DNA of 64,000 nucleotides, taken from HIMB11 sp965657135. Its GTDB lineage: Bacteria > Pseudomonadota > Alphaproteobacteria > Rhodobacterales > Rhodobacteraceae. The DNA lies in the NCBI GenBank assembly GCA_965657135.1, contig CBFHNF010000006.1:1-64000 (forward strand), read 5' to 3'. The notes below the pieces were generated by a model that ran no database searches, had not been told where the DNA came from, and worked only from the letters and a program-made list of their open reading frames with translations. Of the stretch, positions 54,125-63,129 are shown piece by piece (position 1 is the first letter of the stretch; every line of letters begins with the position of its first letter). A program made the translations under genes and the position numbers.

Positions 54125-55252
54125 TTAGTCTGTTGCTGTCGCTTCAGCGCGGGATTTCCCAGACACATCCAAGGCAAGTGTCGCGGCCATGAAAGCATCC
54201 AGATCACCATCCAAAACACCCTTTGAGTCGGATGTTTCGTGTCCCGTGCGCAGATCCTTAACCATCTGATAGGGATGCAAAACATAAGAGCGGATTTGGT
54301 TGCCCCAGCCCGCATCGCCTTTGTTTTCATGCGCTTCATTGATGGCCGAATTTCTGCGGTCTAATTCCAATTGGTACAAACGTGATTTCAACGCCTTCAT
54401 CGCGATATCGCGGTTTTGGTGTTGGGATTTTTCCGAACTGGTGACGACGATCCCTGTCGGATGGTGGGTGATGCGCACGGCAGAGTCTGTGGTGTTCACG
54501 TGTTGACCACCCGCGCCAGATGAACGATAGGTATCAATGCGGATATCTGCGGGGTTCACCTCGATATCGATATTGTCATCAACAACGGGATAGACCCAAA
54601 CAGAGCAGAACGATGTATGGCGTTTGGCGGCACTATCAAAGGGGGATATCCGCACCAGGCGATGGACACCGCTTTCTGACTTCAACCAACCATAGGCGTT
54701 ATGGCCAGAAATTTTGTAGGTGACAGATTTAATGCCCGCCTCTTCGCCAGCAGTTTCGGATTGCATCTCAACACTATAGCCGCTTTTTTCCGCCCAGCGC
54801 ACATACATGCGCGCCAACATGGATGCCCAATCACAGCTTTCGGTGCCGCCTGCGCCAGAATGCACCTCAAGGAAGGTGTCGTTTGCATCCGCCTCGCCAT
54901 TTAAGAGTGCTTCAAGCTCTTTGGCAGCCGCTGTTTTAACTAGTGCTTCAATCGCCGCTTCGGCATCTTTAATCACGTCTTGGTCGTCCTCCATTTCGCC
55001 AAGTTCGATCAATTCGATGCTATCATTCAGTACTGTTTGCATGTTGTCATGCCCTTCGATCGCATCAATCACCGATTGACGTTCACGCATCAGTTTTTGG
55101 GCACTTTCGGGATCATTCCACAGGTCGGGATCTTCGACACGGGCGTTGAATTCCTCAAGCCGATGTTTGACGGTTTCCCATCCCATGCGCTGGCGCAACA
55201 GCTCAAGCGATTTGTTGATCTCATTGACCATATTTTGAATATCTGCGCGCAT
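54125..55252 (-). CDS. prfB: Peptide chain release factor 2
   Basis: RF2 ends translation at UGA and UAA. The 375-residue protein has the stop-codon-reading SPF motif in VRISPFDSAAKRH (about residue 205) and the catalytic GGQ in SGAGGQHVNTTDS (about 249). The frame is continuous from the start, so the programmed +1 frameshift found in many other bacteria is absent, as is common in alphaproteobacteria. ATG 55252 gives the normal N-terminus; the frame is open to 55450. Confidence 0.94.
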   Translation of the reverse strand: MRADIQNMVNEINKSLELLRQRMGWETVKHRLEEFNARVEDPDLWNDPESAQKLMRERQSVIDAIEGHDNMQTVLNDSIELIELGEMEDDQDVIKDAEAAIEALVKTAAAKELEALLNGEADANDTFLEVHSGAGGTESCDWASMLARMYVRWAEKSGYSVEMQSETAGEEAGIKSVTYKISGHNAYGWLKSESGVHRLVRISPFDSAAKRHTSFCSVWVYPVVDDNIDIEVNPADIRIDTYRSSGAGGQHVNTTDSAVRITHHPTGIVVTSSEKSQHQNRDIAMKALKSRLYQLELDRRNSAINEAHENKGDAGWGNQIRSYVLHPYQMVKDLRTGHETSDSKGVLDGDLDAFMAATLALDVSGKSRAEATATD

Positions 55253-55349
55253 GTGGGTTCGTATCCGTATTAAATCTTTCTGGCCTCTTACAAAACTGCC
55301 CTCGCACCGACAAGCCAGAATGCCAGTGCAAAAGTTTGAGACTGATCCG

Positions 55350-57899
55350 TTAATAAAGTCCGCCTGAGGACAAAGTGCCAATCGTTGCCTTTGGTCCAAC
55401 AACGGCAATTCCACCAGTCGATGTTGTGACTTGTTTAGCAACATCCTCACCTGGTTTTACCAAATCAAAATTGGATCCCATCGCAAAGCCACCATCAAAG
55501 GTCACACCAAAGAGCGGCTCTTCACCCTCGCGGAAAAATTCGGCAACTACGTGATCGCCTGTTGCATCTTCGGACAAGCGCGCGCCCGTAAAACGATCAA
55601 TGTTTATAAATTGACCACCTTCGGGAACACGGAATTCACCGCCGCCATATTTTTGGATCGCACTTTGCATAAATTCATTAAAAACAGGTCCGCAGGTTGA
55701 TCCACCCCCTGCCCCTTTACCTAGCGGAGAGGGACGATCATAGCCTATATAGCAGCCCGCAACAATATTGGATGTAAACCCGACAAACCACACATCGCGG
55801 GCCTCGTTTGTGGTACCCGTCTTGCCTGCGGCAGCAACATCTAAGTTTATGGTCGAGGCGGCTGTACCGCGATCAATTACACCTTCCATCATCGACGTTA
55901 ACTGATAGGCGGTGATTTCGTCCATGACCCGTTCACGATTTGAAATGATCAGTGGCGCGCGTCCCTCGGCCAGTCGATCATCCCCGCATTCCAAACAAAT
56001 GCGCTGATCGTGACGGTATACAGTTTTGCCATACCTATCTTGAATACGGTCAACGAGGGTTGGTTCAACCCGTTCGCCCCCATTTGCAAACATCGCATAA
56101 GCCGCAACCATTTTAAACAATGTCGTTTCTTCGGCGCCAAGTGAGTTTGCCAAAAACCGTCCCATGTCGTCATAAACCCCGAACCCCTCGGCATAATCGG
56201 CAATGACGTCCATGCTCACCTCTTGTGCCAAACGGATTGTCATTAGGTTTCTAGATTTTTCAATACCCGTGCGCAGGGGTGTTGGCCCATAGAATTTATC
56301 AGAGGCATTTTTTGGGCGCCACAACCCTTGGGGGGTATCAATTTCAATTGGCGCATCTACAACAATGGTTGCAGGGGAATACCCACTGTCCAATGCCGCA
56401 GCATATACAAATGGTTTAAAACTAGACCCAGGTTGGCGTTCGGCTTGGGTTGCACGATTGTAAACAGAATTAGAATAATCAAATCCCCCCTGCATCGCCA
56501 AAATACGCCCACTATTTACATCCATAGCCATAAACGCGCCTTGGACTTCGCTCACTTGGCGCAGACTCCAACGCTCGAAATTACCCTCTGCGTCTTTGAC
56601 TTCCCGCACCAAGACAACATCGCCCAATTCCAATAAGTCGCCTGCCCCCTTCGCCTCGCGGCCAAGCGTTCCATCTGCATTTTTTTTTCGGGCCCATCTA
56701 ACGTCTTCGCGTAAAATGAAATGTCCATCTTCGTCATCAGGCACGTCTTCGATTCCAATCCGCGCTGCAGATTTGCCAATCAAGGTCACAACAGCAGGAT
56801 ACCATTTGCCATCTAGATCAATGTTGCGCGGCACCTTTAAATCTCGTAGTGCAGCGCGCCATTCAGTTTCATCATTTAATAACGATGGATCGAGTTTTAA
56901 TCCCGTCCCGCGCCAAATGCCTTGGGCACGGTCATATTGCTCGAGCGCGCGCTGAAGAGACATGGCCGCAGCGTTCTGCATCTCGGGATCAATTGTTGCA
57001 CGCACGGTCATGCCACCACTGAAAAATTCATCCTCACCAAAATCACGGCTTAGCTGACGGCGAATTTCATCGGTAAAATAATCTCGCGGCGGCAACGACT
57101 CTTTAAAGCTTTCGTAATCACCGTTTTGGACGGACAACAATGGCATGTCACGTTCAGCCAGATAGTCACCTTCTGACAGATATCCGTTTTGCCACATTTC
57201 CCGAAGCACATAATTGCGACGCTGCATCAACCGATCCTTACGACGAACCGGATGGAAATCAGACGGGGCCTTTGGCAATGACGCCAAAAAGGCAGCCTCA
57301 TGAGGTGCCAATTGACCAAGTGTTTTGTTGAAATACGTCTGCGCAGCCGCAGTCACACCATATGAGTTCTGACCTAAGAAAATTTCGTTGAGATAAAGTT
57401 CAAGGATCTGCTCTTTATCCAATGTATTTTCGATGCGTGTGGCTAGGATGATTTCCTTGATCTTACGTTCTGCGCGGCGCGACCCATCTAACAAAAAATT
57501 CTTCATCACCTGTTGTGTGATGGTCGAAGCCCCACGCACGTTGCGCCCGCGTGACACAGCTGCATCCCGAAACGCCGCCAAAATACCACGAACGTCATAC
57601 CCAGGATGCGTGTAAAAATTCTTATCCTCGGCCGAGATAAACGCCTGTTTAATCATCACAGGGATTTCTTCAGCGGGGGTAAATAGCCGACGCTCTTTGG
57701 CGAATTCGTCAATGATGCGCCCCTCGGTCGAATAAATTCGGCTTATGGTTGGAGGTTTATACTGTGCAAGCGAAGCATGCGACGGCAGATCGCGCCCATA
57801 CATCCAGAACACGGCCCCAATCGTTAGAGCAGCGCCGATTAGGCCCAACGTAATGGTCGTGAAGATCGCGCCAAAAAATGATAGTATGAATCGAACCAA
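55350..57899 (-). CDS. mrcA: Penicillin-binding protein 1A-type (class A PBP)
   Basis: This is a bifunctional inner-membrane peptidoglycan synthase. The protein of about 849 residues has an N-terminal membrane helix and a GT51 transglycosylase (EDKNFYTHPGYDVRG; RGASTITQQVMKN; KIKEIILATRIENTL). The transpeptidase domain has SSFK in QPGSSFKPFVYAA, SRN in GIEKSRNLMT and KTGTT in AAGKTGTTNEARD. The start is uncertain: TTG 57899, preceded by GTGAGGGG, gives the usual short N-terminus, but the frame is open to another TTG at 57950. amiC lies just upstream on the same strand, a conserved pair. Confidence 0.93.
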   Translation of the reverse strand: MVRFILSFFGAIFTTITLGLIGAALTIGAVFWMYGRDLPSHASLAQYKPPTISRIYSTEGRIIDEFAKERRLFTPAEEIPVMIKQAFISAEDKNFYTHPGYDVRGILAAFRDAAVSRGRNVRGASTITQQVMKNFLLDGSRRAERKIKEIILATRIENTLDKEQILELYLNEIFLGQNSYGVTAAAQTYFNKTLGQLAPHEAAFLASLPKAPSDFHPVRRKDRLMQRRNYVLREMWQNGYLSEGDYLAERDMPLLSVQNGDYESFKESLPPRDYFTDEIRRQLSRDFGEDEFFSGGMTVRATIDPEMQNAAAMSLQRALEQYDRAQGIWRGTGLKLDPSLLNDETEWRAALRDLKVPRNIDLDGKWYPAVVTLIGKSAARIGIEDVPDDEDGHFILREDVRWARKKNADGTLGREAKGAGDLLELGDVVLVREVKDAEGNFERWSLRQVSEVQGAFMAMDVNSGRILAMQGGFDYSNSVYNRATQAERQPGSSFKPFVYAAALDSGYSPATIVVDAPIEIDTPQGLWRPKNASDKFYGPTPLRTGIEKSRNLMTIRLAQEVSMDVIADYAEGFGVYDDMGRFLANSLGAEETTLFKMVAAYAMFANGGERVEPTLVDRIQDRYGKTVYRHDQRICLECGDDRLAEGRAPLIISNRERVMDEITAYQLTSMMEGVIDRGTAASTINLDVAAAGKTGTTNEARDVWFVGFTSNIVAGCYIGYDRPSPLGKGAGGGSTCGPVFNEFMQSAIQKYGGGEFRVPEGGQFINIDRFTGARLSEDATGDHVVAEFFREGEEPLFGVTFDGGFAMGSNFDLVKPGEDVAKQVTTSTGGIAVVGPKATIGTLSSGGLY

Positions 57900-57973
57900 C
57901 TGCCCCTCACATTTTCGCGTGTTTATAGGGGGACGAAAGCCATTCGTCAAAACTCTTTAATGTACTGTGCATT

Positions 57974-59173
57974 TTACTGCCTCCTAAGGGGGGCAAGCGC
58001 TGCGTCTGAAAGATACCAATCCAATATGCCAGCCACCAATGCGCGCGAAAATCGTGTCCGCCATTCTGGAGAGGTTAGGTTTTCAAGATCGTGTTTCGAT
58101 GACATAAATCCAGCCTCAACCAGGATCGAGGGAATGTCAGGTGCTTTTAATACTGAAAAATTCGCATAGCGAATGGGGCGTGAGTTTACTTTATCAAACT
58201 CCATCAAAACAGCATCTATCACGGAATGAGCCAAGTCATTTGACCGAGGAGTGGTTTCTAATCGGGCCAAATCAATCAAAATACCCGATACTTCGTCATC
58301 TGCCCCGCTAAGATCAACGCCAAACAAGATTTCACCCCTGTCATGGCGTAAGGCCAGTTTTTCTGTGGCCTCATCTGATGCCAGTTCGGACAGCGTGTAC
58401 ACCGTTGCTCCCAAAGCTTGACCATCGGTTACGATGTCGGCATGCAGTGAAATAAAAACATCGGCTGACACGGCGTGCGCGTGGCTGACGCGATCTTCGA
58501 GGCTGACAAAAACATCACTATCGCGTGTCAAATGAACGACTACGCCATCGCTCTTGCGCAAAATATCGCGGGTTTCGCGCGCGATCGACAGCATTAGATC
58601 GGCCTCATGCACATCCCCTACGACTGCACCCGGATCTATACCACCGTGACCAGGATCTAAGACGATTACAAATTTATCATCCCTGCCCTGATTTGGTTGC
58701 GTAGATGTAATTTTTGGCTGATGCGTCTGGGGTTTGACCAGATTGGCAAATGTTTGATCATCTGTTTTGATCAACTCGATCAACAATTCTGCCTGCGATG
58801 TATCAGGTGCGATACGCACCCCTGCACTCTTTACCTTCACCGCGTGCGCCAGATCAAACACCATCCGCGACCATCCTGATTTCAAATCCCCTGCACGCAG
58901 ATCTGTGATGGAACGACTGCGTATAAACGCCTCGGGTTGCAAACCTGCAAATGACACTGAGTTGAATTCAACTATCAAACGTTTTGGGCTGTCCAATGTG
59001 TAAATGCGATAGGGAACGCCCTGCGTGTGCCGAATGCGCAGCTCTGTCCCAGAAAACACTACGTCACGAGCATATGACCCGTTGGGGATGAATCGCGACA
59101 GGGCTGAATATCCCTCTTGGGCGTACGACATCTGCGCCCACAATAAAACCAGTATCACCACCCGCGCGATCAC
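57974..59173 (-). CDS. amiC: N-acetylmuramoyl-L-alanine amidase (AMIN + Amidase_3)
   Basis: This periplasmic zinc amidase splits peptidoglycan at division. The 399-residue protein has a signal peptide (about 1-18), an AMIN domain (about 40-130) and an Amidase_3 domain. Its zinc motifs are LDPGHGGIDPGA (about 171), the SLHAD motif (about 243) and the catalytic Glu in LVEAGFMSSKHD (about 357). It starts within the last codons of the aminotransferase gene (ATGA overlap) and is followed by the class A PBP gene. Confidence 0.93.
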   Translation of the reverse strand: MIARVVILVLLWAQMSYAQEGYSALSRFIPNGSYARDVVFSGTELRIRHTQGVPYRIYTLDSPKRLIVEFNSVSFAGLQPEAFIRSRSITDLRAGDLKSGWSRMVFDLAHAVKVKSAGVRIAPDTSQAELLIELIKTDDQTFANLVKPQTHQPKITSTQPNQGRDDKFVIVLDPGHGGIDPGAVVGDVHEADLMLSIARETRDILRKSDGVVVHLTRDSDVFVSLEDRVSHAHAVSADVFISLHADIVTDGQALGATVYTLSELASDEATEKLALRHDRGEILFGVDLSGADDEVSGILIDLARLETTPRSNDLAHSVIDAVLMEFDKVNSRPIRYANFSVLKAPDIPSILVEAGFMSSKHDLENLTSPEWRTRFSRALVAGILDWYLSDAALAPLRRQ

Positions 59174-60324
59174 GCGATAAATCCATGTTTTTTCATAAAT
59201 TTCTCTAATCGCGCAAGGCCTTCTTGGATTTCATTAGTGCTGCGGGCATAGGACAGTCGCAAGGTTTCCGAACCGCGATTTTGATCAAAATCCAATCCAG
59301 GCGTTACGGCAACGCCTGCCTCTTCTAAAATCTGTTTGGAAAACGCTAGGCTATCCTGAGTATAAACACTGACATCCACATAAACATAAAACGCGCCGTC
59401 AGGAGGGGCAAATTTGTCAAACCCGATCTTTGGCAAGACCTCCATCATTAATGCGCGGTTTTTACGATACACACTTAGGTTCTGTTGCAATTCGTCTTGC
59501 GCATCCATAGCCGCCAACGCAGCAAGCTGACTGACATGGGGCGAACAGATAAACATATTTTGCGCGAGCCGTTCGACCTGACGAATATGATCATCCGGAA
59601 CAACCATCCACCCTACGCGCCATCCTGTCATTGAGAAGTATTTTGAAAACGAATTGATGACATAACACTCCTGCGTAATCTCCAGCGCCGACACCGCTTT
59701 GGCGTCATATACAATGCCGTGGTAGATTTCGTCACTGATAAAGGCCGCACCTGCCGCCTGCGTCGCATCAATTAGGGATGATAGCGCCGCACGGTCCAAC
59801 ATCGTTCCCGTTGGGTTAGCAGGCGAGGCCACCAATACCCCTGACAAATCTTGCCCACTAAGTTCGCTTGCAACAGGTTGCAATCGATTTTCAGCTTGGG
59901 TTTCGATATCAACGGGGACCAAATCCAATGCACGCAGAATTTGACGATAACTGGGATAGCCGGGCGCACCAATCCCAACACGATCATTGGCATCAAATAG
60001 GGATGTAAACGACAAGATAAAGGCACCCGAAGATCCGGGAGTTATCACAACACGAGCCGGATCCAGATCAACATTATACCAGTCCCCATACAGCCCAGCG
60101 ATTTTTTGCCGAAGCGCAGGTAGCCCCAATGCAACAGTATATCCCATCGCATCGCTGTCCATGCTATCCTTCAGATGTTGCAAGGCTTTTTGTGGCGCAG
60201 CAGTGCTGGGTTGGCCAACTTCCATATGAATAATGTGGCGTCCCTCTGCTTCTGCCTGACGCGCTGCTTCCATCACGTCCATCACAATAAAGGGAGCAAC
60301 CGCTCCTCGGGTTGAGTTTTTCAT
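59170..60324 (-). CDS. Class I/II pyridoxal phosphate aminotransferase
   Basis: This 384-residue fold-type I aminotransferase has HMEVGQPSTAAPQKAL (about residue 33), ANPTGTMLDRAAL (about 165) and the PLP Lys in NSFSKYFSMTGWRVGWMV (about 229). The Arg that binds the substrate carboxylate is in ETLRLSYARS (about 361). The amino acid handled is not certain; related proteins are aspartate or alanine-type enzymes. ATG 60324 follows an in-frame GTG at 60327. It overlaps amiC by four bases and is divergent from the BepA-like gene. Confidence 0.87.
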   Translation of the reverse strand: MKNSTRGAVAPFIVMDVMEAARQAEAEGRHIIHMEVGQPSTAAPQKALQHLKDSMDSDAMGYTVALGLPALRQKIAGLYGDWYNVDLDPARVVITPGSSGAFILSFTSLFDANDRVGIGAPGYPSYRQILRALDLVPVDIETQAENRLQPVASELSGQDLSGVLVASPANPTGTMLDRAALSSLIDATQAAGAAFISDEIYHGIVYDAKAVSALEITQECYVINSFSKYFSMTGWRVGWMVVPDDHIRQVERLAQNMFICSPHVSQLAALAAMDAQDELQQNLSVYRKNRALMMEVLPKIGFDKFAPPDGAFYVYVDVSVYTQDSLAFSKQILEEAGVAVTPGLDFDQNRGSETLRLSYARSTNEIQEGLARLEKFMKKHGFIA

Positions 60325-60384
60325 CACATCATTCCAAAGTGTTCATCAGTTTGAATGTTTTCACAATCTCACCGACAAAGGTCA

Positions 60385-61698
60385 ATGGCTATTCCAAATC
60401 TCATACATTCCCTGCGCATGTTCGCCTTCATCGTTTCGATCACTCTTGCGCCTAGCGCGCAGGCGGCCGGATTATTGCGGGATTCTGATATAGAAGAGGG
60501 CCTACTGCGTCTGGCGGCGCCCGTATTGATTGCGGCAGGGCTTTCGCCCGTATCGACCAAAGTTTTGGTGGTAGATGATGATCGACTGAATGCCTTTGTG
60601 ATTGATCGGCGTCATATCTTTTTGCATTCGGGACTGATTTTGCGTTCAACAACACCTGAAATGCTGCAATCTGTGATCGCACATGAGGCCGCGCACATCG
60701 CAAACGGACATATTGCACGGCGCCGGCAGGCTCTTCAGCTCAGCAGAAGTGCCGCGGCCTTTGGAACTGCGCTTGCGGTGGCTGTTGGCGCAGCAAGCGG
60801 TTCGGGCGAAGCGGCCACTGGCATCGCGCTTGGAGTAACTGGCAGCGCCAAACGAAAATTCCTATCGCACAGTCGCGCCGAAGAAAGCTCGGCCGATCAA
60901 TCCGCATTGGGATACATGGTACGTTCAGGTGTCAATCCTATGGGCATGGTGGATACATTAAATATTTTTGAGGGGCAGGAAAATTTGATCGTTGGACGTC
61001 AGGATCCCTATGTTCGCTCACACCCGATAACACGCGAACGCAAACGTAGTGTTGAAACCATGGCAATGGCGCATGATGATATTCCAGCGGATCCCGAGAT
61101 GATCTATTGGCATGCCAGAGTGGTGGGTAAACTGTCTGCGTTTCAACGTGCGCCCTCATGGACGCTGGGTCGGGCGAAGGACAGCTATAGCGAGGACATC
61201 AAACACATGCGCAGTGCGATTGCACATGGGCGTGCTGGAAAACTACCCGCGGCCATCAGTGCGATTGATGCTGCGTTGGTGCTACGTCCCAATGACCCCT
61301 ATTATCAGGACCTTAAGGCCGAGCTTTACATGCGAAATCGCGCCTTTTCACAAAGCGCAAAAGAATACAAAAAAGCACATGAATTATTACCAAAAGACGC
61401 AATTATCCTATCTGGTTATGGTCGCGCACTTTTGGCAAATGAACAATATACACGCGCCCTAGAGGTGCTAGAAAAGGCCCGTGTACGCGATTTTAGAAAT
61501 AGTGCTTTGTTGCGTGATTTGGGTGTTGCCTATTCCAAACTGGGTCAGCATGCTATGGCCTCAGTTGTGACAAGTGAACGTTATGCATTGCAGGGCCGCA
61601 TTAAGGATGCCAAAGTGCACGCGAACCGCGCGAGCGCTGGATTACCCGTGGGGTCGCCCAGCTGGCAGCGCGCCCAAGACGTCTTAGATATTCGGTAA
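60385..61698 (+). CDS. Periplasmic M48 metalloprotease with TPR repeats (BepA-like)
   Basis: BepA-type proteins degrade or help outer-membrane proteins during assembly. The 437-residue protein has a signal peptide (to about APSAQA at residue 27), an M48 domain with the zinc motif HEAAH in SVIAHEAAHIANGH (about 101) and EESSADQSALGY (about 167). A TPR-rich C-terminus follows (RPNDPYYQDLKAELYMRN; LPKDAIILSGYGRALL). ATG 60385 has AAAGG close upstream; an in-frame start at 60355 is less good. A DsbA-like gene follows after 25 bases. Confidence 0.88.
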   Translation: MAIPNLIHSLRMFAFIVSITLAPSAQAAGLLRDSDIEEGLLRLAAPVLIAAGLSPVSTKVLVVDDDRLNAFVIDRRHIFLHSGLILRSTTPEMLQSVIAHEAAHIANGHIARRRQALQLSRSAAAFGTALAVAVGAASGSGEAATGIALGVTGSAKRKFLSHSRAEESSADQSALGYMVRSGVNPMGMVDTLNIFEGQENLIVGRQDPYVRSHPITRERKRSVETMAMAHDDIPADPEMIYWHARVVGKLSAFQRAPSWTLGRAKDSYSEDIKHMRSAIAHGRAGKLPAAISAIDAALVLRPNDPYYQDLKAELYMRNRAFSQSAKEYKKAHELLPKDAIILSGYGRALLANEQYTRALEVLEKARVRDFRNSALLRDLGVAYSKLGQHAMASVVTSERYALQGRIKDAKVHANRASAGLPVGSPSWQRAQDVLDIR

Positions 61699-61723
61699 AC
61701 GAACACACAAAGGATTGAACACT

Positions 61724-62467
61724 ATGCTTCGCAAAACATTTTTCGCAGCCCTTATTGGACTGGCGCTGCCCGCGCATGCATTTGACCTTAATAATATGAG
61801 CTCAGAAGAAAAAGAGGCATTTGGTCAGGCCGTTCGGGAATACCTTTTGACCAATCCAGAAACTATTTTTGAGGCCGTTGAAGTGTTTCGCCAACGCGAA
61901 GCCCAAGCAAAAGCTGCCGCAGACCAAAATTTGGTTACGGCAAATGCAGATGCGATTTTCAATGACGGCTTTTCCTATGTTGGCGGCAATCCAGACGGCG
62001 ATATCACAATTGTGGAATTTATGGATTATCGCTGTGGCTACTGCAAACGCGCGCATGTCGCTGTGGAAGAGTTGATTAAGGCAGATGGCAGCATCCGCTT
62101 CATCGTCAAAGAATTCCCCGTTCTTGGCGAAGCGTCGGAAATGGCATCTGCCTTTGCGGTGGCTGTGAAACAATTACATGGTGATAGCGCCTATAAGGCG
62201 GCGCATGATACATTGCTAACCTTTAATGGCGAAATCAACGAAAAAACCCTTGGCCGACTCGCAGGTATTCTGGGACATGACGCAAACGGCGTGCTGGATC
62301 ACATGACCAACGAAACCGTCATGAATGAGATATTAGAAACCCGCCTGCTTGCCGAACGTTTGCAAATCAATGGTACACCCACATTTGTGTTTGACGACGA
62401 ATTGGTTCGTGGCGCAGTATCCTATGACACAATGACATCACTGGTTGCGGCAAAGCGTCAGGATTAA
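61724..62467 (+). CDS. DsbA-family thioredoxin-fold protein
   Basis: The 247-residue exported protein has a signal peptide ending near LALPAHA (residue 20), a helical N-terminal region, and a thioredoxin fold. The redox motif is CGYC in MDYRCGYCKRAH (about residue 106) and the cis-Pro is in NGTPTFVFDD (about 213). The layout matches the Com1/ScsC-like DsbA group that makes or shuffles disulfides in the periplasm. ATG 61724 has AAAGGA nine bases upstream. It is probably in one operon with the M48/TPR gene. Confidence 0.87.
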   Translation: MLRKTFFAALIGLALPAHAFDLNNMSSEEKEAFGQAVREYLLTNPETIFEAVEVFRQREAQAKAAADQNLVTANADAIFNDGFSYVGGNPDGDITIVEFMDYRCGYCKRAHVAVEELIKADGSIRFIVKEFPVLGEASEMASAFAVAVKQLHGDSAYKAAHDTLLTFNGEINEKTLGRLAGILGHDANGVLDHMTNETVMNEILETRLLAERLQINGTPTFVFDDELVRGAVSYDTMTSLVAAKRQD

Positions 62468-62487
62468 AAGGGATACAGGGATATTAC

Positions 62488-63120
62488 ATAACTGCACTAC
62501 GTTACAGTCAAGCTGCGTTTATTCTCGCGCTTGGATACTTTATCTATCAATTTACCACACATGATTACAGCGCATGGGGCATTCATTTTCGCTTTCTAAC
62601 GACATGGGGGCTGACGGCGGCAACGGTGGGACATTATTTGCTGTTTGCTGCGCGCCGTAAGGGGCGAACCAAATCCTGTGCTGCGTTTATTTCGGCAGCT
62701 GCGGTGTTGAATATCATGGTGATTTTTTTGTATTGGCGCTTGTATTTTATAGATCCTGCATTGATGAATGGCGACACTACTCCTGTCTAGTTTCAGGAAT
62801 ATTACCTGCACCTCGTTGGTCCTGCGATTATCCTGATCGAGGCATTGTTTATTTCGCGCGCGTTTGATCAAATGCTGCGCGGCATGGGCATGACCGTTGC
62901 GCTGTGTGTCGCCTTTGTCATCTGGACAGAGGGATTTGTTGGACCCTTAAACGACACCCCTATGGGCAGTGTGACATCGGGCCTGACCTATCCGTTCCTA
63001 AATGATCTGGATGTGAGTGGGCGCATGAATTTCTATGCAACCAAGATCGCAACAACATTGGTCTTTTATGCGCTCTGCTGGGCAACTGCTCGGGGATTGG
63101 GCAAATTTCGCCGCACGTGA
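62488..63120 (+). pseudogene. Broken Pr6Pr-type membrane protein gene
   Basis: One frame from about 62488 to 63120 encodes a protein of about 210 residues with six or so hydrophobic segments (FILALGYFIYQFTTHDYSAW; FRFLTTWGLTAATVGHYLLF; HLVGPAIILIEALF; then TKIATTLVFYALCW). An in-frame TAG at 62788-62790 interrupts it after DTTPV, and the homologous sequence continues FQEYYLHLVGPA. No start codon stands at the expected position, where ATA (62488) is found after a GGGAT-like ribosome site. Two lesions in one frame make a pseudogene most likely. The tail could only be made from an internal start. Confidence 0.75.
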
Positions 63121-63129
63121 CGGTTTAAA

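Noticed and set aside
54125..55252. Programmed +1 frameshift in prfB
   Set aside because: The frame is continuous from the natural start; no in-frame TGA with a slippery CTTT was found.
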